Of a DNA stretch of 64,000 nt, positions 54,569-64,000 are shown one piece after another. Location of the stretch: the NCBI GenBank assembly GCA_900169235.1, contig FWCC01000023.1, positions 186,001 through 250,000 of the forward strand, written 5' to 3'. Position 1 is the stretch's first letter. Every line of letters starts with the position of its first letter. The notes below the pieces were generated by a model. It was not told the DNA's origin. It did no database searches and was given only the letters and a program-made list of their open reading frames with translations. Source of the stretch: Zarea fungicola. Lineage: Eukaryota > Ascomycota > Sordariomycetes > Hypocreales > Cordycipitaceae. A program made the position numbers and the translations under genes.

Positions 54569-56362
54569 ATGGCGCACAACATGGCGGACGAAAAGCACAT
54601 CGCCAAGGAATCGCCAAGCTCCTTGGAGGCGGGGCAGCCCTTCTATGACATCGCCGTCGGTGAAGCAAACGAACTGTATGGCGACGAAGCGACTGCACAA
54701 GGTGAGTTCCTCTTCTCGTTGCCGCGACAATAGCTAACCTCGGATGGACAGAGCTTGGTTATGTCAAGCGCGGTCTCAAATCACGCCACATTCAGTTCAT
54801 CGCTCTCGGTGGCACAATCGGTACTGGCTTGTTCATCGGTATCGGTGGCGCCTTCACCTTGGCTGGCCCACTCTCGGTTCTTCTCGGTTACTCGCTCACC
54901 GGTATCGCTATTTTTGGCATGATGCAGTGTCTTGGCGAAATGGCAACCTGGCTTCCTCTTCCTGGCGCGATCCCCCAATACTGTGCACGATATGTTGACC
55001 CGGCTATGGGCTTTGCGGTCGGCTGGAATAACTGGTACTCTGCCGCTTTGACACTGTGTGCGGAAATATCGGCGGCTTGTATTGTCATTCAATTTTGGAA
55101 CGACGAAATAAATTCGGCAGCCTGGATTACCATCATTATCGTTGTTGTCGTCTGCCTAAACATTTTCGCCGTTTCAATCTATGGCGAGGCAGAATTCCTC
55201 TTTGCCTCGATAAAACTCATCACCATTGTCGGCCTCCTACTCCTTGCCTTGATTATTGATCTCGGTGGCGTCAAGAGCCAGCCACGACTTGGCTTCCACT
55301 ACTGGAAGTCGCCATACCAGCCCATGAAGGAGGTTGTCGCACACGGCTCAGCCGGTCGTTTCCTTGGCTTTTTCTCTACGCTTGTCAACGCTGCCTTTTC
55401 CTACGGTGGTGTGGAAATGGTTGCTGTTGCAGCTGGCGAGGCGGAGAATCCCCGCAGAAACATCCCCAAGGCCGTCAACAGAGTCTTCTGGCGTATTCTT
55501 TTCTTCTATGTCCTTGGAGCCCTCGCTATTGGTGTCTGCGTCGCGTCCAACGATAATGACCTGCTTCACGGAAGCGGCAGTGCCGCCTCGCCCTGGGTTA
55601 TCGCTATTAAGCGGGCAGGAATCAAGGGTCTCCCATCCGTCATCAACGCTGTCATTCTCACCTCGGCCACTTCGTCTGCCAACGCATTCTTGTACACTGG
55701 CTCGCGTTACCTATTTGCTCTTGCACAGAACGGACAAGCCCCTCGCATCTTCCTCAAGTGTACCAACCGCGGTGTTCCTGTCTGGTCTATTCTCTTTACG
55801 GCCTCGTTTGCCTGCCTGACATACATGACTGTCTCCAGTGGCTCTGCCGTCGTCTTTGGCTGGTTCCAGACGCTCACTACGATTACCAGCTTGTTGACGT
55901 GGGTGTCTGTCCTCATCGCCTATCTGAGATTCAAGAAAGCCATGGCTGTGCAAGGTGTCAACCCACAGGACATTCCATTCAAGGCAAAATTCCAGCCCTA
56001 CGCCGCATGGTCCTCCCTCATCTTCTTCTTGGTCATTATCGTCTTTAACGGCTGGCAAGTCTTTACAAAGGGCAACTGGAATACTCAAAACTTTATCACT
56101 GCGTAAGTATACTATCCGTTTAAACAAGTCCCCTTGCGTCGGTTATGCCGGATAAGACTAACAGTTAATTTTCAATAACAGCTACGTTTGCGTACCGGTC
56201 TACCTTGCTTTCTTCCTATTCTGGAAGGTCTTCAAGCGCACAAGCTTTGTCAAGCCCGCGGAAGCCGACATTTTCACTGGCAAAGCTGCGATCGATGCTG
56301 AGGTGTGGCCTGAGCTGAAGCCCAAGAACTGGGTTGAGCGCGTCTGGTTCTGGATTGCTTAG
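54569..56362 (+). CDS. Amino-acid permease, YAT (APC) family
   Basis: Plasma-membrane H+/amino-acid symporter of 554 aa. Exons 54569-54701, 54752-56102 and 56182-56362 join in frame. After a hydrophilic N-terminus the TM1 signature is clear: VKRGLKSRHIQFIALGGTIG followed by TGLFIGIGGA. About twelve membrane helices follow, with the family motifs GEMATWLPLPGAIPQYCARY and FSYGGVEMVAVAAGEAENPRR. The C-terminus has the usual FTGKAAIDAE and KNWVERVWFWI tail. Substrate class (acidic, proline or general) cannot be fixed from sequence. It lies within a gene-poor region. Confidence 0.93.
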
Positions 56363-57249
56363 AGGGGGTAATAGGAGTAGGAGGAGGGGTGAGTCTAGCA
56401 AGCGTTGAATCTCGGCCAGATAGTCGCAAATAATGTACAGTTAGATAGACAATACAAAAACAAAAAAAAAACCACTAGCGCAAGGAGTGAAGTCGTGTAC
56501 AGTGGTAATTAAGAGCTGGGAGTGGTATGATGATACCGAGGATACCATTGCGAGAAAGCATGGCAGCGCGGCGCCGCATCAATTATGCGACGGCCATGCA
56601 GATCTCGGTTGCAGTTTCGTACAGCAGAACCCGTACTATTACAGTTAACCTGATGCTAACGTCCTTGAAATGATAAAATGTTCCAATAACCAGTTAGGTA
56701 GAACGATTATCTTTCTGTTCCGGGTTCTTCGGCAACCTAGGTCTCGATGGTGGGTGAAGTACTACACGGTGGTTAGTAGATAGTAAGGTACACAGTATCG
56801 ACTATTGGCAGCAACCATCCATCTTTGGGTACATGGACCTTGATTACCTCGGCCCTGCATTCTGTATTTCAGCACTCTAAGTATTTAGTGGGTGTTAGGG
56901 ATTGCCGGCATTGCGTATGTTTCGGGTACCCGCCCAAATCTGTCGGGTATCGGAGACCTGCACTGTCGCGGTAATCGGGTATCCGCAGCTGAATGGTGCG
57001 CAAGTGAGCTTATTAGCTATACTACAACCTCATACTACAGATTAAAGAGCCATTTATTCCGATGGCGGTTGTGGAAACCAAAAAGTGTTGAAAATAGCCG
57101 TAACTACCGGGATAAAAGTATAAATTCCCCGATACGATTGTTTCAGTCTGCATCCGCGTGCTTGCTTCCGAATCCATTGATTAAGCAACATATATCCATC
57201 ACTAAGCTCTCAACTATACGGTGACTACACATCTATTCACAATTTCAAG
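56363..57249. other. Intergenic between permease and flavoprotein
   Basis: No gene is supported. The motif TCGGGTA[C/T]C recurs three times between 56920 and 56990, which may be the end of a degraded transposable element. Confidence 0.5.
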
Positions 57250-58533
57250 ATGCAGCAGCAGAGAATTCTTATTATCGGGGCCGGCTTCGCTGGCGTATGG
57301 AGTGCATTGGCTGCGAAGCGGCTTATCAACCTCAGCCCTGCCGACCAGGCGACTGCGATCGAGATAGTAGTCGTAGCTCCGGAAGAGCAGCTGGTTATTC
57401 GGCCGAGGCTACTTGAGGCCAACCCGGAAACAATGACTGTTCCACTGGGAGACATTTTCAGAAAGACCGGTATACGATTTATTAAGGGCACCGTGGACAA
57501 TATCCGGACGACACAGCGGGAGGTGGAAGTGATGCTTGCTGACGGCACCACCCGATCAACGGTCAAATACGACAGATTGATATTGGCTGCAGGCAGTCGC
57601 CTTATACGGCCTGGAATCCCCGGGTTTAGCCAGCATACCTTCAATGTTGATCAGATGCCTGACGCGATGAAATTGGATAGTCATCTCAAGAAGCTCGCCT
57701 CTCTACCCAGCAGTTCAGCGCGCAATACAGTGGTGGTCTGTGGAGGAGGCTTTACGGGGATCGAAGTTGCTGGTGACTTACCCAAGCGCTTGCGATCGAT
57801 TTTGGGAAGAGCAGTGAATATCAGAGTCATCCTCGTTGACACTGGGAAGGAAGTTGGGTCGGCACTAGGGTCAGGACCGCGGCCCGTCATTACCAAAAGC
57901 CTCAAAGATTTGGGTGTGGAAGTCAAACTTGAAACGGCTGTCAAATCTATTGACTCTGGTGGCGTGACTACTTCCACTGGTGAACGAATCGAAACCCTCA
58001 CAACTATTTGGACCGCTGGAATGGCAGCGACTGGGCTTACGGAACAAATAAATGGTGAAAAGGATAAAGCTGGGCGTTTACATGTTGATACTTATCTGCG
58101 CGTCCCGTCAAGCCCCGGCGTTTTCGCCACCGGCGATGCCGCTTATGCGGCGACTGACAAGCATGGAAACTTTTCGATGATGTCCTGCCAGCATGCTCTC
58201 TACCTCGGCCGCGTATCTGGACACAATGCAGTGGCTGATTTGCTCAACATTGACCAAGCGGAGTATCATCAGGAAAGATATACAAGCTGTCTTGACTTGG
58301 GACCCCGCGGAGCAGTCTTCACAAAAGGCTGGGAGCGCAAGGTCGAGTACACTGGCCTCATGGCCAAGGCGATTAAAAAGTATATTTGCACGGTCCTGAT
58401 TTACCCGCCTGCCAATAAAAGTGAAGCACTGGAAGCTGCCAAGCCAATCACGAGTGAGCCATCAATGACTATTACGGATATCTTATACGTGATTCGATTT
58501 TTGATACCACTTTCGTTGGGACTGCAGTCTTAG
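57250..58533 (+). CDS. FAD-dependent pyridine nucleotide oxidoreductase (NDH-2 / AIF-like)
   Basis: A 427-aa, single-exon flavoprotein. The FAD-binding Rossmann motif is at residues 8-15 (IIGAGFAG). The NAD(P)H-binding motif is VVVCGGGFTGIEVAGDL. The family's third motif is GVFATGDAAYAA. These are the marks of the type-II NADH dehydrogenase and AIF/AMID group. There is no mitochondrial presequence at the N-terminus; the C-terminus ends in a hydrophobic stretch (ILYVIRFLIPLSLGLQS) that might bind membrane. The length matches stand-alone AIF-like reductases better than mitochondrial Nde/Ndi enzymes. Electron acceptor and location are unknown. Codon bias is weaker than in the housekeeping genes of this window. 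Confidence 0.88.
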   Translation: MQQQRILIIGAGFAGVWSALAAKRLINLSPADQATAIEIVVVAPEEQLVIRPRLLEANPETMTVPLGDIFRKTGIRFIKGTVDNIRTTQREVEVMLADGTTRSTVKYDRLILAAGSRLIRPGIPGFSQHTFNVDQMPDAMKLDSHLKKLASLPSSSARNTVVVCGGGFTGIEVAGDLPKRLRSILGRAVNIRVILVDTGKEVGSALGSGPRPVITKSLKDLGVEVKLETAVKSIDSGGVTTSTGERIETLTTIWTAGMAATGLTEQINGEKDKAGRLHVDTYLRVPSSPGVFATGDAAYAATDKHGNFSMMSCQHALYLGRVSGHNAVADLLNIDQAEYHQERYTSCLDLGPRGAVFTKGWERKVEYTGLMAKAIKKYICTVLIYPPANKSEALEAAKPITSEPSMTITDILYVIRFLIPLSLGLQS

Positions 58534-59521
58534 GAGCCTTTGGTTCTGGAACAGGTGGTGGCGCGTTGTGGGCATACTTTTCTTTGGAGTCACTAGAAGA
58601 AACAATATCATCAACTACTAATTCGACAAGATAGATTGTTGTAGTAGATGCAGCCCAAAAGCTCGAGTCCCGTGTGCCACCATGTTGCCTGTCTTAAGCG
58701 TCTTCCATAAACGTAGCCATAATTGAAGAACAAATTGCAAAATCGTTTTACTTTCGGAGACTATTTAATAGATCAAAGTGTAATGGCTGAGAGAAAATAA
58801 TTCCATGAAAATGCGGCGGTATGTGTGGACACAGAGATTTAGCCTTTGTTTCGTCTGTTATGCCAGACACTAATTGCCCCATTCTTTGCTGACATGGATG
58901 GCATTAAAGACAAAGGTAATAAGAAAAATATAACATATGCTTTAAAAGCCCTTCTAGTGAAAATAGTGTTTGACTGAAATATGATACATCCGTATTAGCG
59001 GAGTAACCACGAATGAGAACCGCATGAGCCCGTGCCAATCTAAAGTGGGCTGCTTGCTCTTGAACAGATGTGGCGATGTTGAATCTTTCATTAATACCAC
59101 TACTGGACCAGATACTCTAGCTCATTACCCAAGAAACAGATTAGAAGTTCGGTACTGCGTACGTTGTGTACTCGCACGACACGCAGTCACAGTTTAGGAG
59201 ATATCTTTTCAACGGGTGATGCCGAGGCACAAAAAGACAGTCCACTGATATGACCTGGGATTTTTCAGGCGCCCATGCTTATTATTACAGTCATGGCGTC
59301 AATCACCTTTGTGACAAGACAACGACAACCGAAAAACGTAAAAATCGAACTTGGCTAGCTCCAGCTGTTGGCGCTGCTTCAGCACAGCTGAACGTGGCTG
59401 GAACAAAAGCAACCTAGGCCGGCAAAAACGGCCGCGTAGCGTTTTGTGGCTGCATAGAGCACACCAACATAGAATGGCCTCTTTGCAAACTTGTCTCTTT
59501 CACCAACACGACAAAAAAGAA

Positions 59522-59542
59522 ATTTAAACAATTTGTTTAAAT
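59522..59542. repeat. 21-bp perfect palindrome next to the N run
   Basis: Ten-base arms (ATTTAAACAA and its complement) surround a single central T. It lies 24 bp before the ambiguous bases. Function is unknown; it may only reflect AT-rich composition. Confidence 0.6.
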
Positions 59543-59565
59543 GCAAAAAACATACAACAGCCGGT

Positions 59566-59567
59566 NN
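59566..59567. other. Two undetermined bases (NN)
   Basis: The only ambiguous positions in the window. They mark an unresolved base call or a collapsed or joined contig end. Confidence 0.95.
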
Positions 59568-62428
59568 TGATATCTATGGTCGTATGTACCTGTGACTCAC
59601 TAAAAGTATCCTATATATGTGAAAGTAAATTATTATAGCCACAACTCAGACTTGTAAGATCTTGGGGATTGCTTTGAAATGGCCTAGAAGAGTTTCTACA
59701 TCAGTCATTTATATGACCATTACTGCTTTTCCTGTCAAGAAAAAATATCCGGTGCTATTGCATCAGGACTCAGCTCCGTAACTCCAAATGGTCTGCCGGG
59801 TTTCGCACGAGAGTAGTCATGGCTGCTGTTGCCAAGCTCATCAAAAAGGACAAAGTGTAATATTCTGTTCATTTAACAGGTGCATTAATTTTGGATGATC
59901 TGATTGGAACTGAAGCTGACAAGAAAAGCCGCGCTTTGCAACTTGTTCCAGTCTCCTTCAGTTGCATCTTGCGCGATCATGCCTAGAACAACTTGGACTA
60001 GTTTTGAGATTATGCGACACCCAAACCTTGGCACCCATCAAGGTTGTCTTGGCAACTTAGACTGTTCATCCAATCACAATAGCTCCTCGATTTCTGCTGC
60101 ACAATGTTGGATTACTGATCTTGCATCATGGCAATACTTGGCATAGAGCATTGTGATTCTGTCGTAGTGACTGATTTGGAGAAGCTCACTTTACCCCACA
60201 GTCGGCCAGAAGGTGTCTATTTTCGGCCAACTTATTACAGTGGATTTGAAACTGCGGCGATCGCCGCCGGCTACATTGCGGCTTACATATTCACAGATGG
60301 ATCTGGTGCATTTGCGACACGCTAGGGCTAGTGTTGAATTGCTGGGACTCTGCTTCAAGTGTTGTGTACTGGTTACATACGCGCATTATTAGTATAAATC
60401 CTCAGTGCCTTAATTAGAGACGAATATCAATTCGCAGCCACGAAATTTCCCTTGTTCAAGACACTAGCAACTCGCGCGCTGATAACCACATATTCAGCCG
60501 TGGAGCAGTCTGCGACGCAGGCCTATGCACTAAATAGAATCTTTGCGTACTTGGAGCCATCCCGGTTTTGTCTATTAGAATGTGCAAACCCATCAAAATC
60601 GCCTTGAATTTTGGCCTGACTCAAGTTTCAAGTATATTGAGGCAGCTCGGCAGACTTTGGACCGAAAAAGCTAGCCCGATACGTGCCTTAGCTAAATATT
60701 TGGGTGGACTGTATGATCTCCAGGGAGATATGACTGCGGCATTTCTGCGTTTCACGACGCCACTTACGTGACCAGTAGGCAGATGCCCTAGCCGAGCGGA
60801 ATAAATCCAGACTCAGGAAGGATCTTACAGCTCGTAAGACGCGGATTAGTTGACGATTTACGAAAAACTGATAGGGGACAATATGAAGGGCTGTACGCAA
60901 TACCGAATTGAAAACGTTTCTGTTCCTCTGACAACCTATTCAAACGAGAAAGATTATTTTGGGTACTAAATACGGAGTATAATTTAAAGCATTCGATAAA
61001 TATGCTGTAGAGAAAACCTTTCAAAAAGGACTAGGAAGACGAAGAAACTGGCAGTTAAGGAGCTAACGCGCAGTTTCACCTTTCACCGCCAATATTAAGA
61101 AATTGAAGTTATCCATGGCCGACGAGATCAAACCCTTATACTAAAGTCTTGCAAAAGCAAAGCGGTCTACGTGGCTGCCATCCATTCGTCATGTATGCAG
61201 AGTCGATAGGGCTGTGCGTGTGTACTGAAAGGGCCTACTAGATGCGACGGAGAGGTATCAATACGGCGGAATAAAGACCGCATATAAGAGTAAATAATCA
61301 AAATATGTGGCTAACGAATGAGTAGAGATAACGATCATTTACATTTGCGGAATATGGCCGTTTTGCAGGCATTTGGAATCCGGCATTGGCAGAACCATAA
61401 TTTGGCGGTTGCCAAGCTTCGCGGCGGTCAGTATAAGAGTCGAGACACACCAAATCACCGCCTTAGTGTCCAGAGCCGTGGTGGGAAAGAATTTTCTTTG
61501 GAAATTACCAAGATTAGCTTTGAATTCGTACCCATAAAACAGAGCTTCTAGGCAAGGCTGCTTGGCGAGAAGAGAAAAGAAAAAGGGGACAAGAAAGCAG
61601 CTGAAGAAAACACCTCATAACTAGAACGAAATAGCTGCGCGATTTTACAGCCGAGGCGGATTGGAAGCACGGAAGCTTGCCTCTCTTAGGGACGGCGTGA
61701 GACAAAGAATGGAGAAAAGATGGGGCAAGAGACTATTAACAGCGCCGAGACCGTGTGCCGTGGTCCCGATCAACACTAGAAGCGGTAAAAGTCAAGTAAA
61801 TATTCAATCTCTGACTAGGGCCGACATTGAGGCGCAGCACAGTCAAGTCAAGGGTACAACGATTCCCTGGTCTGGGTCGTAGGTTTCGACGTTGAAGAAA
61901 ATTTTCGTCTCATCTCGTTGTATTTAAAAACATACTCAGCACCAAAATCTTTTCTTTGCTTGTCATATCTTAGGAACACCTCTAAAATTACCGTCGATTA
62001 AACCGCACACATCAATCTGCAACAGTTTTGTTCTGTGCACTTTTCTTCGCTATACACCCGTCAAACTCTTTCCCAATCCATTTTCAGGAATAACAGACTC
62101 AGTGTCTGTTATCTGCAACGCTGGCGTCTTCTAGGCTATCTCTTCGCCGAGCTCACACTGGCTCAGCAATTTTCCCACCTGTGGAAGAACTCTGGCCTCC
62201 TTAAGAACGGTAGGTAAAAGAATTGAATGTTTGAAGAGTTACATCTAAATCTAATACAAGATACAGGCTTTACATCGATGAAACAAACTAACAACAACCT
62301 CACAACCCATTCGGGCTGCCGTGTTGACAGCCATTGAACCCAAGTAAAGAGCAAGCTGAGCAAGCAGCTACGCAGGCATACCAAACCAGAAAAGAAAAGA
62401 AAGAAATAAAAAAAGATAATAGGTCAAG

Positions 62429-63961
62429 ATGGGTCGCTTTTATGACTGGCTTGCTTCTCCTGGCGCCAAGGGTCCTATCTCGGATTCGGCCAATACCCAA
62501 CTTGTTGCTGGCCACCCGTTCGCCGCCAGTGACATCGACATCAAGGCAACAGTGGTGGAGACAACTTCTTCATTGGATAATACCACGGGTTATTTGGACA
62601 AGGCCAAGGACCGTCGATTGGATCGTTGGCTTGACGCTGTAGTTCGTGCATCAGGCTCACAGCCTGTCTTTGTCTTCATCCTGGTTGGCCTACTTGCCTG
62701 GGCTCTTGCGGGAATCAAGTACGGCGAAACGGAGTCGTGGCCCGTTGTCATCTCCGATGTTCAGGCTATCCTCAGTTATCTCTTTGATTCGCTTCTCATG
62801 CGTCAACAGTTCAACACCTACGACCAGAAGATTCGTCTCTCAGCCAGCTTGCGTTCCCGAGATGCCACACACGAGCGACTCATCCGCCAGATTCATATGT
62901 CGAGTGCAACTACACCAATTGATAAAGAGGAACTCGAGCGCCGCTTCCAAGCCAAAGCCTCTGTGGAGACCTTGCCAGCCGAAAGCTGGCTCGGCCGTCT
63001 CTCAACATATGTCGCTCTGGCCATGGGTCATGCTGTCTCGCTTGTTCTGTACTGGGTTGCCATGGCCATTTGGATTGCGTTCGGACCGTCTCTGCACTGG
63101 AGCGACAGATGGCAGCTATACATCAACTCTGCGACTTCCGCCCTCATGGTCTTGATTTTCTGCTTCCTTGCCAATATCCGTGAGCGCCATGCTAAGTTTT
63201 CAAAGTCCTGGCTCAACTGCCTCTTTGAAGTTGACACCTCTGTCGAGCGGAAGCTTCGCACCATGACTCAAGATGCTACTCCCAATGAGGTCGTCACTGT
63301 ACCTGGGCCAAAAATGGGCCGCATGCAGCGAGCAATCTTTTACTATGCCGACTTTGTGGGTACGCTGACGGGTGTGGCCATCCTCATTGTTGTTATCATT
63401 GCTTGGATTGCCATTGGTCCTGTCCTGAAATTCAACTCCAACTGGTGGCTGCTCATTGGCACCTATGCTGGTCTGATTGGTCTGCACGATGGCTTCGTCT
63501 TGCGAAATATTCAGATGCGTCTGGGCCAGTATGAGGACGCCGCCTTTGACGAGGCAGAAGCTGCGGATGTTTCATTGCTCAACACGCTCGGCGCTTCGGA
63601 CCCATCAGTGTTTGAGATGCGGGGAAAGAAGCAGTCCTTCAGCACCCGGTTCTCAGAGAAGCTGGGCAATATTTGCGCTCACGAGATTGCTGTCATTTTG
63701 GACGTGATTCTCATTTTCGGTTTGGTTATCGGTGCGAGCGCCCAGCGCTGGACGGTGACTGGTCAGCTTCTGTGCAATGTTCCCCCCAGCATTATCGAGA
63801 CTTTCATCATGTTAATTCTCATCACTGGCCACAACCTGGTCGAGGAACGCCACAGGGAGGCCATTCACGGCATGTATCTGCGCCGTCTCAAGCTTCTTGC
63901 GTATGTCGAAATGCTGGAAGCTAGTGGTGAGACCATTGTCGCGGAGAAGGTACAGATGTAG
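62429..63961 (+). CDS. fet4: Low-affinity iron/zinc transporter, Fet4 family
   Basis: Plasma-membrane divalent metal transporter of 510 aa, single exon. The family layout is seen: a hydrophilic N-terminus, TM1 (PVFVFILVGLLAWALAGI) followed by SDVQAILSYLFDSLLMRQQF, then paired helices (AVSLVLYWVAMAIWIAFGP and its partner, and GTLTGVAILIVVIIAWIAIG with NWWLLIGTYAGLIGLHDGF), and a C-terminal pair ending ITGHNLVEERHREAIHGMY. The two-fold repeat of W-I-A-[FI]-G-P is characteristic. The family imports Fe2+, Zn2+ and Cu when high-affinity systems are not induced. The start is the ATG after an A-rich leader, and the stop lies at the window edge, so the gene is complete. Confidence 0.93.
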   Translation: MGRFYDWLASPGAKGPISDSANTQLVAGHPFAASDIDIKATVVETTSSLDNTTGYLDKAKDRRLDRWLDAVVRASGSQPVFVFILVGLLAWALAGIKYGETESWPVVISDVQAILSYLFDSLLMRQQFNTYDQKIRLSASLRSRDATHERLIRQIHMSSATTPIDKEELERRFQAKASVETLPAESWLGRLSTYVALAMGHAVSLVLYWVAMAIWIAFGPSLHWSDRWQLYINSATSALMVLIFCFLANIRERHAKFSKSWLNCLFEVDTSVERKLRTMTQDATPNEVVTVPGPKMGRMQRAIFYYADFVGTLTGVAILIVVIIAWIAIGPVLKFNSNWWLLIGTYAGLIGLHDGFVLRNIQMRLGQYEDAAFDEAEAADVSLLNTLGASDPSVFEMRGKKQSFSTRFSEKLGNICAHEIAVILDVILIFGLVIGASAQRWTVTGQLLCNVPPSIIETFIMLILITGHNLVEERHREAIHGMYLRRLKLLAYVEMLEASGETIVAEKVQM

Positions 63962-64000
63962 AAGCTTTACCACAGAGACAACTCAAACCGTCTCAGTGTT

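Larger units (their letters stand above)
58534..62428. other. Gene-poor AT-rich block, 3.9 kb, with a 2-bp N run
   Basis: No coding region with family features was found. Short ORFs (for example 60128-60325) are open by chance. Ambiguous bases lie at 59566-59567. The last 400 bp are A-rich leader and promoter of Fet4. Confidence 0.5.

Noticed and set aside
60128..60325. 65-codon ORF in the second AT-rich block
   Set aside because: No signal peptide, domain or splice continuity; such an ORF is expected by chance.

Overview
The window is nuclear DNA of a filamentous ascomycete, most likely Hypocreales (Sordariomycetes). Genes are split by short introns of roughly 50-140 bp with GTAAGT/GTATGT/GTACGT donors and CAG/TAG acceptors. 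Zn2Cys6 regulators, an Egh16/Gas1-type secreted protein, fungal GH30 and GH36 enzymes, Fet4, Grr1 and AIM18 are all present. Members of the insect- or nematode-associated Clavicipitaceae would fit, but the sequence does not settle genus. I saw no viral genes, CRISPR arrays, rRNA or tRNA genes.

Layout. 0.3-5.4 kb: an ammonium transporter (paired GATA motifs upstream, a five-copy tandem repeat downstream) and a Grr1-type F-box/LRR protein. 6.9-14.8 kb: a possible catabolic mini-cluster, namely a NAT-family nucleobase permease, a divergently transcribed AtzA/SAH/guanine-deaminase-type amidohydrolase, a Zn2Cys6 factor and an IPNS-like Fe(II)/2-oxoglutarate oxygenase. 15.4-18.6 kb: a secreted GH36 alpha-galactosidase and a tiny secreted Kazal-like inhibitor. 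20.2-32.2 kb: mostly housekeeping genes (GNAT acetyltransferase, AIM18, glutaredoxin, BAG-domain co-chaperone, ribosomal protein uL13, Sec72, a conserved small protein).

32.2-39.5 kb is gene-poor and holds decayed coding sequence on the minus strand. In the best-preserved part one frame is broken by four stop codons, each one C-to-T change away from a Gln or Arg codon, as expected after repeat-induced point mutation (RIP). A segment of about 280 bp is duplicated about 1.15 kb apart. Next to it lies a three-exon small cysteine-rich gene that only becomes visible after splicing.

40.7-50.6 kb holds an ochratoxinase-like amidohydrolase, a GH30 endo-beta-1,6-glucanase, cyclin H/Ccl1, an Egh16/Gas1-like secreted protein and a small Gly-rich secreted protein. 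50.6-64 kb is sparse: a YAT amino-acid permease, an NDH-2/AIF-like flavoprotein and a Fet4 low-affinity iron/zinc transporter, separated by long AT-rich blocks that include a 2-bp N run.

Gene models are hand-spliced from frame continuity and splice-site consensus. Exon junctions are given in the entries; start sites are the least certain part.
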